DNA of 64,000 bases from Leuctra nigra (GCA_934045905.1 OW203769.1:27206817-27270816); one strand, 5' to 3'. Shown: positions 9,809 through 24,800, numbered from the stretch's first letter. Translations and numbers: made by a program. Notes: generated by a model not told the origin, from the letters alone.

Positions 9809-12800
9809 GTGAGTTGCAGAACTATTACCTTCTTGATTTTTATAATACCTGTACCTTTATTATTATTCTCATGTCAACAGTTTTTATTCTTAATTGGCAT
9901 GAAGATTCCAAACTTAACTGTAGAGTCATTAAAGAAAAAAAGAATAACATCAATGCAATGTCCTCCTCATACAATTAATATTATTTTAATAATCATGGCA
10001 GTTTAAAAAATATATGTTTAGGAATGAACAGGTTATCTACTGACTGAATATTGTTTTCAACCTACTTACTAACCTTTCACAACTTAAGAGTTGTAGTAGG
10101 TACCTACTGCATCTATTGCTATGCATTTTGTGTACCTACCTATATTCTAAATTTCATTCTTAGAGTCGTGGTGGCTGTGTGCGCAATAATTGCGCAATTA
10201 TTAGTAGAAAGGTTGAAAGCAAACGTTTCCAATTTACTGTACCTACCCTGGTCTACTATTCATAACTATGTAGGTAGGTACCTACTACAAAATCTGATCT
10301 CTACGCATCAGACACTAGGTAAATAGGTAGGTACCTCCTCCTCAACAACCCTGAGTGTCTCTAGAAACTACGTAGCTAGTAGGTTCATTCTGACTGTTAG
10401 TTGGTTGTCTTATAGTAGGCTTGTAGTAAAATTTGAACAAATTTAGACTATAGGGGACTTGGTAAAGGAGTATCTTATGAGTGACATTATTAGTGCTTTA
10501 AATGCAACCGTCAGAAGTCTTAACGTGGCGCGATAACTCGATAATATTAATAGCACATTTTTATTTATTTTTAAAATTACTATTTAATTTTTCTACTACA
10601 GTTAAACTACCAGTATTTACTATTTAAGTACCTATAAAAGACTCGTTTAATGTTCTGTAGTTTGCAACTTCTGCCCCATAATGAGTTTCAATTTTATGTC
10701 TTTTGAGTATGAACATAACTTAAACATGGGAGGTAGGTAGGTATCAAGGTCTCTGTAATACTATAGGAAATCATTTTGAATTTGGTGTAGCTTTTAAAAT
10801 AGCACACGTGATATTTTTTTACTTATGTCCAATGTCGACCTGAAAAATGTTTTTTGTTATCTAACAGTACAAAAAATTAGAACTTAATTTTGGCTTAAAA
10901 GTGACACGATTTACTCATCGGCTGCCATAAGATAACATGGGGGAGAAACTCAAATTATCTCAGAAACTGGACACGAGAATTAATTTTGTCAGGGATTGTG
11001 TGGCATGAATATCAATAAATACACAAAAATGTATGAAGATCTGAGGAGACTTCAGACTATGCCTCGAGTGATCGCGCTACTCGGTGTGTGAAATTATTTA
11101 TGGCATTTTCCACTGGACTGCATTAGTTCAACACTCTGTTTGAAATTTGCATTGAGTTTTGTATGGTGACGTCATTTCAGTGCAGCCCAGTGCAGCCAGT
11201 GGAAAACGCCATTAGTTGTACCTAACCTTGAATTATACACTACCTACCTAACACTCGATTTTGTTAAAAGTTTTACTACGACAACAAATCAATTGAAAAA
11301 CAGTTCATCACTCAATTCGTCTCCTTCATTTTTTGTGGTTGTATTGATTGTCCATACGAGCCAACATTACACTATAATATAGGAGTCTACCTCTATTGTC
11401 TTTTTGATTTTTTATGCCAGAGTTAACTGATTTACAGTCCCAGATTATACCCGACACTCAGCACCAATTGTCTTGGCCGACCTTGTAGGAGGTCACCTTC
11501 CTCGAGTAATTGTGTACTCATTTGACGCGCCATGAGCGGGAAAGTGACAGTAATGAAAATGCCATTAGTGACAGTTCATTTAACTTCAGCCTGATTTCTT
11601 GCTCAACTCCTTGGAAATTTATGTGAAGTAAATGTTATTTCACAGTAGGACTTGAGCTCTCAACATTTGGCCCTTGATGTTTTGGAGTTTTGATTTTGGA
11701 TAAGAATAAATGCGTTTGACAGCTCAGATCCGGATAGGTCGAGTTTTCTTGATGACTTTTGAACTCTCAAAGAAATTGATCTCTTTGTGGTTTCCCCCCC
11801 TTCCTCTTCCCCCTCCAGTTAAACTACTATCCCCATAAAAAACCCTCCGTGTAAAAAAAACAGCCAAGTCTCTTCAACTAAAAAAAATTATGAAATCTAA
11901 AAAATTCTGCACTGAAAAGTAGTGATATCAAAAAATGGGCCAAGTCAAAACTTTATTTGAAAATCAAAAAATACTTGGCGCATCGTGTATACATAGTTTA
12001 GAAGTATAGACCAGATAGAAAATATTTATCAATAATACATAATACATATAGTATACCTATGATGCCCTAAAAAAACGATGCGCCAAGTATTTTTTGATTT
12101 TCAAATAAAGTTTTGACTTGGCCCATTTTTTGATATCACTACTTTTCAGTGCAGAATTTTTTAGATTTCATAATTTTTTTTAGTTGAAGAGACTTGGCTG
12201 TTTTTTTTACACGGAGGGTTTTTTATGGGGATACACTCCTTTTTTTAGTTTATTCATAGAACTTGTGACGTCATATCAATTGAACATACTAAATCCTTTA
12301 AAAAAAGTCGCCATTGACAATTTGGTTAACTAATGAAATTCTGCGTATGGTACTATATATTTGCTTTAAATGATCTTTCATGAAGAATAGCAAAGGTTTC
12401 ATTCCTATCAGTCAACCGAGTTCCGAGCTATGGCAACACTTCGGTTTTCAAAATGGCTGCTGAACTTACTGCACTGCCACATAGAATGTATATCTATAAA
12501 TGATGTGTATCATTTAAAGCTTTCTGAATATGTATTTATTATATAGGAGGGGATTATAATAATTTTTTTAATTTAAATGACGTCATTTCCGGTCTCATAA
12601 ATAGGAAAATTCTAGTTTTACTGTTCCTTTTTCATAGAGATGACCTTCCGAATCGTTTGGCGGTAGTTTCATGCCGATCAGTCAACCAATTTTCAAGATA
12701 TGACGTTACTTCCGGTTTCAAAATGGCTGCTGAAATCACTGACCCTTTGAATTATAATTTAAACATGATATAATTTTATTATAAGCTGTCTCAAATAGTA

Positions 12801-15800
12801 TATTTATTGTATCAAAATGTAAATTTGTGAGATTTTTAAAATGTGTGACGTCATTTCCGGTTTCGGTATGGGAAACTGCAAATATTATTGATGATAATAC
12901 ATAAATTTGACCGTCTCAATTGTTTAGCGCTGGTTTCGTTCATATCTATTTAGCCGTTATTGAGATATGATGTCACTTCCGGTTTCAAAATGGCGGCTTC
13001 CGGTTGGTTTTATAATAAGTCAAATGAGATATCAAAAGTACATACGTTACAAAAATATCAAAATAATCGGATCAATCTTTGTTGCCGAAATTCCAATCGA
13101 TGTATTTCAAATTTCATGACGTCATTTCCGGTTTCATTAACATAATGTATAGTCTTTTGCTACTGATAATCCATATAGTTGACCGTCTGAATCGTTTGGC
13201 GCAAATTTCGTTCCGATCGGTCTAGCCGTTGACGAGATATGACGTCACTTCCGGTTTCAAAATGGCGGCACAAAAAATTCATGGGGTGAAGGTTAAATCA
13301 AACGCCAAAAGTGCACACGTGGTAAAAATGTGAGATCAATCGGTTCAGCCGTTTAGGCTGTGGCCTGTTTACCGGATTTGAATTCCAGGAGACTACTACT
13401 ACTACTACTACTGAGATTATTATTATTATTATTATTATTATGAAAACCGACCTAAAACACTGTTTTCTCAGCCCTCTAGCTCGTAAAGGGCGTAACCTAT
13501 TGTTCCCAAATTTGGTATATGTTGTAGGGTGGGCCATAGCTAGAAATTAAGATATTTTCCAACAATGTGAGATTCCCCAATTTTAAGATCCAGTAGGCCG
13601 AAAATGCCACTTTGATGCCTACAGTAAAAGTGGGTTTGCTCCAGCCTTTATATGAGAGTGTGCGCGCGCCGTACGACTTGGCTGGCGTGGAGCGACCGCT
13701 CCACTAGATACTCTCGAGGTTTGGTCTCCAGGTAATAGTAAGACCCAATCTTACTTAACCTTTGGCTTTCAGACCTAATTACCTAGACAACTTCGATCGT
13801 TATCTCATAACATTATATCTGGGACGAAAGCTAGATCGACAAACCTTATAAAATCCAAAGGCAAGAATTGATTTTGATAAGAGCTTGTAGCCTGATAGCA
13901 AGTTCATGGCCACTTTGATTGAGAAGAACACGAAACTGTTGGTATCAATTATCCCATTAATATTCTTCAACTGTTATTAGTCGGACTACCCCGAGGTATT
14001 ACTGGGGATAATATTTTATAGGAAAACGCACGCATTGATAAGCGAGCCATCGTATTGCATGCGAATTAATATGCGTTTGCAAGTTGCTGCTCTATAATTA
14101 ATAATAGACCCGTAACACCAAGCAAGACGTTGACTAAATTCTCGGTGTCGCAACTCTAAAACAAATTTGCAAAGATGAGGGTTTTTTGCGTCGAGGTTTA
14201 TGGTTTGGGAATGAAATATTGGTAGTAACATCAATGCACTGTAAGAATGACAACCTTGAAATCTACGTAGCCTACTGTCCAGCCAATGTCATTCAGCTCA
14301 AATTTGAATTTTAATGATTGTAAAATGTCTGCTAAATTGTTTCGAATAGATTGCTGGATGATTACTTGACTTTATGTCTCAAAGTCGATCATTCTTACAG
14401 TTACAGTGAATCGATTTTAGTAGGTATTTCAGTCTTGTCGGTTTTATTTTTCAAAAATAAATCGTACTGAAAAATGTCTGATTGGACCTCTAGTAACTAT
14501 TGAAAAGCTATGATGACCTCTCCCAAGGGTCACGCGACCTATGGCACTGGTAGCTCGAACCAGTTCAGTCTGGTCTCATCACACGGCTGCAATCGCGATG
14601 TATTACTTGTAATCCCACTGGCTGTCTGCTAAGTCATGTGCACCGGCAACGGCAAGTGGGTCAACATATTGATCCGGCAGATGAGCGGGAGGAAGCTTCC
14701 AGAAGGTATTTTCATCTGTCCAGATAGGATGGAATGCAGGGGGCTGTACTGTACAAATCAATAAGCTAATAGAATAGCATTCCTCTTCCATTCCCATCGC
14801 CAGTTCGATTGGCCAACCCCATTATTACTAGAGGGGCCATCGTATTCTTGGGCATGTCAAAGATAATAATTCCTGCGCCGTATTCGATGGCATCGAAAAG
14901 TGGACAAATATGTTTTCAAGTCTTGTTTGTGTTATCTTTGGACTCAGCTATAGCTTATAGTACGGAACAGGATGGGTGAGTGGTTAACGCTCTGAACTTG
15001 TATTCCGGAGGCCCGGGTTCGATTCCCGCGGCCGTCCTTCCTGACTGGGGTTTTTTCGTGGTTTTCCCTCAGTCGACAGGCAAATGCTGGGAAGGTACCT
15101 TACTGATAGGCCACGACCGCCTCCTTCCCACCTTCCATCCTTACCTACTCTTCACCATCATCTCCCAATCATCATCATAATCATTCATCTGTCGCCATTA
15201 GCCTCGCTGTAGAACAGTGCGACGTTAAGCCCCAGAAAAAAATCTCGACGTTCATGAAATAAAGATTGATCTCAAGTGTGAATCATGTACTGACAGACAG
15301 TTAATCTAATTTTGCCTAAGATTTTGCCACACTTGCTGGGCGCAATCTGGTGTCAATGTCCTTGGAAACTGATGCCGAGAGCGGGCGTCTAGACGGCGTT
15401 TGCTTTGGATAATCTCGTACTATGACACCTCTGCGACTTCAGTGATTCTGCGCGCGCAGCACCTCTGACAGCTGATTGTGGAGCTGCGCACAGTCACGGA
15501 AATATGTTCTTTTGATCTTTGTGCGCCTTTGGCTTGGATGTCTTGTTTTTATTTTATATTTTTCTATTCACACCGTTTTTCCGTCGAGCTCAAATTTTAG
15601 GTGTGAAAAATGAAATTTGATCAGAATCATTTGATTGTATGAAAATTGAAATTGGAACTGATTGACCAATCAACTTCATTTGAACCATTTTCCGCAATTT
15701 TCCGACAAATCTGTCAAGAGCTGCAAGAGTCTGACATATTGTTACGGACTTTTTATGCATGTTTAGTTGTCACAGAGAAATAATCACTGCTCCTTTGACG

Positions 15801-18800
15801 CTTTTGGTTAGATTGCCTTCTTGGAATCTATAGGTATATTTTAACGAAGGCTCGCTCATCAACGCGTTAGGCTGCAAACTAGGGATGGAGCGAACTTGGA
15901 TTTTGATATCGACTATCGATATCATTTATATATCGATATATCGATATATTGAAATATTGAAATATCGAAATATCGATATATTGAAATATCGAAATATCGA
16001 TATATCGATATATAGATATATTGAAATATCGAAATATCGAAATATTGATATGGAATAATATTTAGATGTATAGGTATGGAAATATTGATATATCGTATGA
16101 ATGTATTAAATTGCTCCTAAAACTGCTAGGAATTTCAAAAGAAAATGTCAAAATTGTCCATAAATCTTGTAAACGCTGCACTGCAAATATGAATTATTTT
16201 GCCATAGTAGGTATAAACTTCAATTAAGAACATAATTGTATCATGCGGTAAGGCTTCGATATATCGATATTTCAATATTTCGATATTTCAATATATCGAT
16301 TTTTCGATATTTCAATATTTCGATATTTCGATATTTCAATATTTCGATATTTCAATATATTGATATTTCAATATATTGATATTTCAATATTTCAATATAT
16401 CGATAAATCGATATTTCAATATATCGATATTGAAATATCGATATATCGATATTTATATCGATATCGAAATATCGATTGAAGTATCGATATTTCGATATTT
16501 TTTTGATATCGATATATCGATATTTTCTCCATCCCTACTGCAAACACACGGGGCGTTTTTTCCACGCCAGACGCGGCGTTCGAACGACGGCGAGACGCCG
16601 AGAAGATACGTAGCATTGAGTCTTATGGGAGCGAACAGACGAGGCGGTTTTTACACGCGGCGTTTTTTTCCACGCCGGCCAGACGCGACAAAGGAAAAAC
16701 GTCGCGTGTTTTTCATGCCCCGTGTGTTCGACCAAGAAAAACGTCGCGTTTATTTCCACGCCGCGTCTGGCGTGGAAAAAAAACGCCCCGTGTGTTTGCA
16801 GCCTTACAAACGCTTATAATGTAGATCTTGTATTTAAGTGAGTGTAACTTTTACAGGATGTTCACATGATCAGTCTGATTGTATATTAGTAGCCCTTTTT
16901 AATTTTTGCTTATTGCATCGTTAATTAGGCGCCGGTTATTCAACAAAACCGCGCAAAACGATGAAATTTGCGATACAATTGGAGACCAAACCCGTGAACC
17001 AATTGATCTCAAATTTTAATCATGATAAGATGAAAGACAAACTTAGGGTTATCCTTTGGCACATTTTTGAAATTTAATTTTATACGGCGCCCAGGGAGAC
17101 GAGAAATAGCAATTTTTTCACCAAAAATCCACTAATTATTACTAATTAACGAAACAAAAAATTAAAAATGTACCAAGGGATAACCCTAAGTTTGTCTTTA
17201 ATCTAATCACGATTAAAATTTCAAATAATTTGGTCTACCCGTTTCGTCTCCAATCGTATCGCAAAAAGTGTCTACAAAAAGCAGCGAAATCGGTCGCGCT
17301 TGCAGCACCTTAAGGCCCGTGCCTGTAAAATGTCTAGTTTGCATCGCCCAGGGAAGACACGTATGTTATGCAATGCAATGATGCTACGCAGCGCTCTTGA
17401 CATGTGACGGCGGATTGTAAACGACTTCTCCTCAAACTTCCTGCGAACATGCCGCGGTATTTTTACACTTGCATTGGCGAGGACTGAAGGACAAGCGAGG
17501 GGTGGACAAGCAGACAGTGTGCATATTGAAAAGAATCGTAAAGAAAATCATAAGAAAAGTAAGAAGTCGACGTGAAATCAAAAAGTAATAAGGACATCAG
17601 GAAATAGCTGCATTCAAAACTAAACGTGACTCGTGAAGACGTGCGGTATCAAGAAATCAAGAAGTTAATACATTTACATTAAAATTTAACAATCAAAATA
17701 AATCTACGTTGCTCATGGAAAACTAGCAACTCGACTTGAAAAATCGTAAAATTTAAAAACTAACATTTCCTTTGCTGTTTATAGAGAGGCAAATGTAGAA
17801 GTTTCCTTACACTACCAAAATAATAGTTCACAACCACCTTCGTCCCACCCACCTTCCAGTACCTATTCATCAACATAATCATTCATCTGTCGCCATTGGT
17901 CTCCTCTACTTGCTTGCAGTACAGTGCGACGCTATACTCCACTAAATGTGCATGTTTATAGTTTACTCAAGTCGACTCCTCACGATAAGCATTTCCTTTC
18001 ATGTGTTGGTTGATCGGGAACACTTTGGAACGCTTCGTTTGAATTACCTGGCGTGACGCATGCGCATACCTGCCTGGTTGCGTCACGCGGAAAACAATTA
18101 TCTTGCATTCATTCATTCAGGTAAAACCTCCAGGAAAGTGATTGATATTGATGATCAGAATGTTTCTCCACGAGCGTTTTCAATGTAGCTCCATGAGTGA
18201 ACAAATCATTTAAAAATTACTTGAAAATGAAATGTCCGCTCATACTACCGGAAAAGTTATTTTAAATTCAAGTTGATATGAAGAGAACTGAAATTTTGCT
18301 AAAAATTACAAATTCCGATACATTTTACAGTCAGAAAAATTATTTTAAGTGGGAGGTAGAGATATTTGTGACGTTCATTTAGGGGGGGGGGGGGGGTCTA
18401 GAAAAGTGTGACAAAGCGTGACAGGGGGGAGGGGTGTCAAAATAATAATTTGTAGCGTGACGTCCTTTATACACTGCCCCCTGGTCTGATTCCGTTTTTC
18501 CGATCTTAGCTGATATTTTGCTATCACCTACACCAAACCAACATTTTATCAGATTTACAAATTTCCGGAGAAATCGATTAAGATTTTTTTCAAGAAAAGA
18601 ATTATTAAAATTGATCTATTGACAATGTAAATGCACTGCACCTTGATCATTCCCATCTACAAGCACGAAACAAACGCACGTAAAGGAATAAAAGCAAATT
18701 ATCATGTTAGGTACGTGACATAATTGCAAGCAAATCTTTTGTTTCAATTGGTTACCATTTGACTGGTCATAATTTGAAGGTCATTCCCTCCTTGTCACTC

Positions 18801-21800
18801 TTTTGAATTATTACGAACCTGATGACGCAACCGCGCCTAAATCATGTGACAGGATGTCATTCTCAATGTTCATCGTAGATTCCATTTCTCATTCTCTCTC
18901 TCTTATCACGAACGTCAAGCCTATTGTGTAATTAACTTTTAACAGTCTCTCCGTTCGCAGATATTTTATTGCGACCTAAGTGTATGTTACATGGTTACGT
19001 TTTTATTTGGCATCAATTTCGTCCCATATACTTCCAGGGGGACCTTATCTGATTATTTGTCTGAAATCTCAATAGGTACACCCGCGGTCAGAATTGAGAA
19101 TTGACGGTAAAAGGTCAAACTCGAATTATCTACCGACAATATTTGTTGAATGGATGGAGATATTATAATTATTATGAGAGGTGGTGCGTAAGTTGGTTCT
19201 TGTAATCAAACCCTTCAACCTAGGATGATGGCTGGATCCTAGCTTGATAGCTTCAACCCCACAAGCTCAAAATCTGCAAATTCACCTCTGTGTTTTCGTC
19301 TAGGTGATACTAGCGCTCGGCCGTTTTAGAAAATTGAGAGAGAAAAATTGTGTCGTAAGTGAGTGTAACTTTTACAGGATGTTCACATGATCAGTCTGAT
19401 TGTTTATTAGTAGCACTTTTTAATTTTTGCTTATTGCATCGTTAATTAGGTGCTGGTTATTCAACAAAACCGCGCAAAACGATGAAATTTGCGATACGAT
19501 TGGAGACCAAACCCGTTAACCAATTGATCTCAAATTTTAATCATGATTAGATGAAAGACAAACTTAGGGTTATCCCTTGGCACATTTTTGAAATTTAATT
19601 TTATACGGCACCCAGGGAGACGAGAAAATAGCTAATTTTTCACAAAAAATCCACTAATTATTACTAATTAACAAAACAAAAAATTTAAAATGTACCAAGG
19701 GATAACCCTAAGTTTGTCTTTTATCTAATCACGATTAAAATTTCAAATAATTTGGTCTACCCATTTCGTCTCCAATCGTATCGCAAAAAGTGTCTACAAA
19801 AAGCAGACAAATCGCTCGCGCTTGCAGCACCTTAAGACGTAATTTTTAGTTGAGAAATATCACGTTTCATTGATGGAAGTCTCATTGTTAACTATGTTTT
19901 TTTTACCAAACATTTAGCATTCAAGTAGAACTACTACCGACACTTTGGTGTACAAAGTGTTTTATGTTTTTTATGTATTTATGTATATTTTAATAGCAGA
20001 ACTGCTAAAAAATAAATGAATCTATCTATCTATCCAAAGTGGTTTTGAAGTAGGCAGGTACCGCAGAAGGTAGTACCTACTCATTAGTCATTGATTATAG
20101 ATGGAAGTACTGGGGCTGTGGGTCAATAATTGTCTGTCACTTCACTTTTAGTATTACATACTTTTACACCATGAGATTGAACATTTTCCTGCCATTATTG
20201 TGATCCACTAGGTCGAAATTGCATGTTTGCTAACTGGTAAAAGTAGTAGCAGTAGCCAGCCTTCAGCATTTATTATTTAATATGTGTTGCGTAATATCTA
20301 GTTTATTATGCATTACATTTGTTATATTATTTGATTTGAACTGGACCCAGTCAGCCGAAAGTAAAAGGCGAACGATGTTTTATTCCTCGTTCCATTGGCG
20401 TGGCAAGCAAGTCAAGTTTGTCCTGGTGAAAGGGTGTTTGACATTTCCTTGTCCAACTCGCTGCCTGCTCGAGAGCTCGGAGGCCGGTCAGCCGGGCAGT
20501 GGGTGTGTGCGCGCGACCTTGAGCGATGACGTCACAGGCTATGACGTCACTGTGCCGCGCTCCTATTGGCCGGCCGAGGCGATTAGGTTCTGGGGGCCCG
20601 ACTCCTTGCGGGTGATGAGGGTTCACGCGACTGCAGGTCAAGTGGGTGCAGGAATGCTCATTTCAAGGCCGGGAATTAGTTTTTATACCTTCATCACAAA
20701 GGTTTGATGTAGGTATTGTCAACTCAATTTTAAATAGCTATACAATTAAATTACATTTTTAATGAAGAATTTATTTTGACTAGGTACCTAACTTTTTAAA
20801 CTTTTGCTATGTTTATCCTCAACATTTATTAGTTTTCGTGTTATGGAGCAAGTTGGCTCAGGCAGTAACACTCTGGAATTGCACTTGTTCGATTCCCGCA
20901 GCCGTCCTTCCTTTCCCTCAGTCGAGAGGCAAATGATGGGAAGGTTCCCGAATAATATGCCGTGGCCGTCTCCATCCTTACATGTCCCTATCGGCATAAT
21001 AATCATTCGAGTGTTATCATAGCCTAGTTGTAGATGGTGCTACAAGAAACACCAGTGAAATCCTAAATCATTTTAGAATGGTTTTATTTTAGTCACATTC
21101 TGATGGGTAGGCAAATATAAGAAATATCTATTTTAATAACAATCCCAAAAGATTATTTATGATACAGAACTTGGTGCGTTTGATGTGATATTGCGCTGTG
21201 GGTATTTTGCAAGCGGTTCCGCTGCAGTTTGAGCAAGCAGCGGTGTGCAGACTGGAAAGTACCTACTTATTCTCCAGCCTGCGACTTGCGAAGCGACTGG
21301 ACAAGTTTTTGTGCTCCTGAGCTATTCTTGTGCTTGTTTGACCTTGGCCGTGTCTGGTTTTAATCACTGGTCTTGTGGAATGAATTGTGTGGAAGTCTGG
21401 AGGAACGTGTGTAAATTCACTTGATCAAAGAGGAAAAGAATTCAGAGACTAAATACTCTGTTTCTTGTGATTCTACGCGTTATGCATCAAGAGGCTAAAG
21501 AGCTCGACTAATCGGGTTTGTCTTCAAAGATTGACAACCTAATGCTGTGAAAAAACAATAAAATCGGTTAAAGGTATTTAATCACGCTAGTCAAATTCCT
21601 TCAAAACCAGAAACCGCTTATGTAGACTACAATTTTAGCATACTTTTGACTTTAATGACCACAAATTTATCTTACGATTTAAAATATAAATATAAAATAT
21701 AAAGGTAGGTTCTACCTACTACCTACATCATAAAATTAATGACAGAATTTAATTTCTATAATTAGGTACCTACCCAAGGTATTTCCAGTCTACTAGGTAT

Positions 21801-24800
21801 GCTTATAAGCAGATATACCTACGCGATTATATCCCGAGGCTCTAGTGACGTCATCGGCAGCGATCTATGCACAAGTATCGGTCAACTATTCACCGTGCGT
21901 TTGTTTACATAGCCAACTGATATAATAACTTGAATAATTCACTGCTACTGGATCATAGATCACTTCTGATGACGTTGCTAGAGCCTCGGGCATAATCGCT
22001 TATGAGCATACCTAGTTAGACTGGAAATACCTTGGTACCTACCTACCCAATTAGGTGTCATGTCTTAGGTCTATACTAGTGGAACCTGCTCTACAGATGA
22101 ATAAACAAGTGATCTTCTTCTCTTCCGCAGTCATGGGACGCGTTCTTCCGCAACAGTTCCGCAGGCGCTGGCCCCGGCCAGGCGTACCAGTCCCCGCCGT
22201 CCCTGGCCATCCCCGGCCGCAACGAGATCGCCATCGGCTCGCTGGTGCCGCTGTTCGGTGGCGGCCAGTCGGCGCTGGGCGGCCACGTCAACGAGAAGGT
22301 CATCGACGACCATCTCGCTGTGCAGGCCATCATCCGCTCCTACCAGGTACACTAACTGCTCTTTCACAGGGTCCCTTCGAAACATGTCTTTACAGATCAT
22401 AAGGGACAGTTTTTAATACTCGGCTACATTTTAAGCAGTTGATTAGTTTTATATTATTATGGTAACAACCAATGACATTCCTTGTATAACCGTTTCAAGT
22501 TTAAACTTAACTACTGGTTTTAGCAGAGTATTGAAAAACTGGCCCTAAAAGACCAACTTACTGAAAACGAATGCACGCTTCAATTTTCCTCAATTAGCTT
22601 AATTTCTCATTGATTTTTCGCACTGACTGTAAAGGTACCTGTTTGAGTAAAAGTTTTATCTGACCTTTACAATACCTTCCCTAATATTAGTTTATGCCAG
22701 GGCCCAGGATACAAGATATGATATTTGAATTCTTTGGCTGGAGGAAAGTTTTTTTGCAGATTCACTAAGTGATGTCTAGGATGTAGATTGTCATTCTAGA
22801 TTAATGAAGAAATCAATAGAAGGACTCTTGCGTGTTGGAACTTACAATCTTGCTGCTCACATTACTGTCATTTTAAGAATTAAGCAAGTTTGCTCTAATT
22901 AATATTATCTTCAACGTTGAGTGATGGATTCATAATCAACCGAGATAATCTTCTTGGCTGGCAGCTTGGGGGTGTGACGACCATTATCTTGGATTTGTCT
23001 TTCCATTGATGCATTTGAATAAAAATCCATATTGTGATAAGTCATATTTGTTGCATTAATCTCATTGAAACCAAACTTGTACTATTTTCCTATATTTTAT
23101 TAAATATTTGTTATTGTTATTTTGTTTTTTATTATTCCATATTGAGATATTTTACAATCTGGCACAAATATGAATGGCTGGTCTCCATTATCGGGGTGGG
23201 TCTGGTTGTTTAAATTTTACTTGCAGTTTGGTTTTTTAGATATCTATTGTGTTTTAAAGCTTTCAAAACAGAACAATTACTAGATATCTGGAAATTCAAA
23301 GCGTACACAATATGTGACTTGGTTAGAATAGAATAGAATAGAATAGAAGCATTTTTATTTGTAATAATACAAAAAGGTGTACATTCAATATTTTATCCTG
23401 CTGGATTATTGATCTTCCATGCAACCTGCCTGCCTACTTATAAATTAACATAAAGTACAACAATTTAACAAGCATAGTATACACTTTGATTGTTATATTA
23501 AAAAATGTTAATGTAGGTATTAAATAACTTATATTAATTGCAATATTGATTTCATCATATAAGTAGGAAATTGTCAAATACGTGGAGAGACATTTATAAT
23601 GGGATTGCATAGTAGAACCAGAGCCACCCAGGGGGCCATTTCTTGAGATTCACGTTTTGAAACCGTTTTGGTACGTTTTCATAGTTTACAACGTAAAGAA
23701 GTTGAAGGCTAACCGATAGTTGTCAACTGTTTCCAGTTTTATACAATGTAAACGTAAAATGGTTTCAAAACGTGAATCTCAAGAATTGGCCGCCAGGGGG
23801 TACGTTTTCATCGTTTACAATGTAAAAAAGTTGAAGGCTAAGCAATAGTTGTCAACTGTTTTAAGGTTTATACAATGCAAACGTAAATGGTTTCAAAATG
23901 TGAATCTCAAGAATCTGCCCCCTGATAGCTTCTGAATTGTTCTATTCTATCTGACAGCTTGCGAGTGCTAAACGTTTTGAACCAACACGCAAGGCAAACT
24001 AATCACATCCTGCAGGAATTACCAGCCAAAGTGATAAAGCTTGGAGCACATAGCTGTAATTAGCAAAACTTGCTATAGATAAGATTAGATGTGCCACCTT
24101 GTAAGGACATTTATTTCCAAGGTCTTTTGAATTCGGATGTTTCAATGTCTTTTCTTATCATCCATGATAAGAATTGTTTACATTCTATAATTTGCATATT
24201 TAGTTCTTTATGTTTAGTTATGTTTCCTTTTTGTAATCCCATCCACAACATTCTATATAGTTTCTGTTTAGTTTAGTATTAGTTTGTGATCACTCAAAAC
24301 CAGTCACCTCCTTTTAATCACCAATACCTCGTTAATATAATCGTCGTGATTAACTTAATTTTAGTTTAATTATAACATAACAGTCATGCACTTTAACAAT
24401 GTGTCTTCTAAGTCGACGCTAATTGACGGCAAGTGGAAAGCAAACGGCCGCACAAGTCGATCACCTTCTTGAACATGTAGTGTTTGTGTTTGTAGTTGAC
24501 ACGTCCTGTGTTCGACGGATGTATGTGTACTTTGATTTGTGTCCACCGTTAAGCACACGCAAATCATCGCACGTACTCGTCTGTTCGTGAAATGGAAAGG
24601 GGTGGACAAATGTTGGCTGCATTTTTGATGTCTCGAAGTGTCGAAATGAACCAAGTTTTGATCACCCTGCTGTATGTTAGTGTTTAAGAGAGAGTAGAAA
24701 TGGTTCAACTTTTCTGTTGGGTTTTCTTAAAATACCTGTGGCCGTATTCTAGAACTATTAAATTCCCATTTCTGCTGGAATTCGACTCATGGTCATAAGG

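Larger units (their letters stand above)
11829..13715 (+). repeat. composite interspersed repeat, copy L
   Basis: From left to right: a foldback of about 400 bp, an array of about 270-bp units carrying CRE, ETS and YY1-like motifs, ACT and ATT microsatellites, and an end with the palindrome GTGGAGCGACCGCTCCAC followed by CACTAGATA. The same parts occur in reverse order and orientation at 52487-54562, so this is one repeat family of about 2 kb. Its class is unknown to me. Confidence 0.75.

Noticed and set aside
14964..15040. Possible tRNA gene at the SINE head
   Set aside because: The tRNA-like part continues into a repeated SINE body found at several other places.
16376..16819. 147-aa and overlapping frames in the TATCGATA array
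   Set aside because: Translation of simple repeats and the MITE arm, not a gene.
16835..19836. Twin repeats as LTRs of a retrotransposon
   Set aside because: No gag/pol coding, no TG...CA ends, primer-binding site or polypurine tract between them; each copy is itself palindromic.
20282..20707. 141-aa open frame across the GC-rich island
   Set aside because: Resembles no family I know. The island is better explained by promoter-like composition; a long frame is expected where stops are rare because of high GC.
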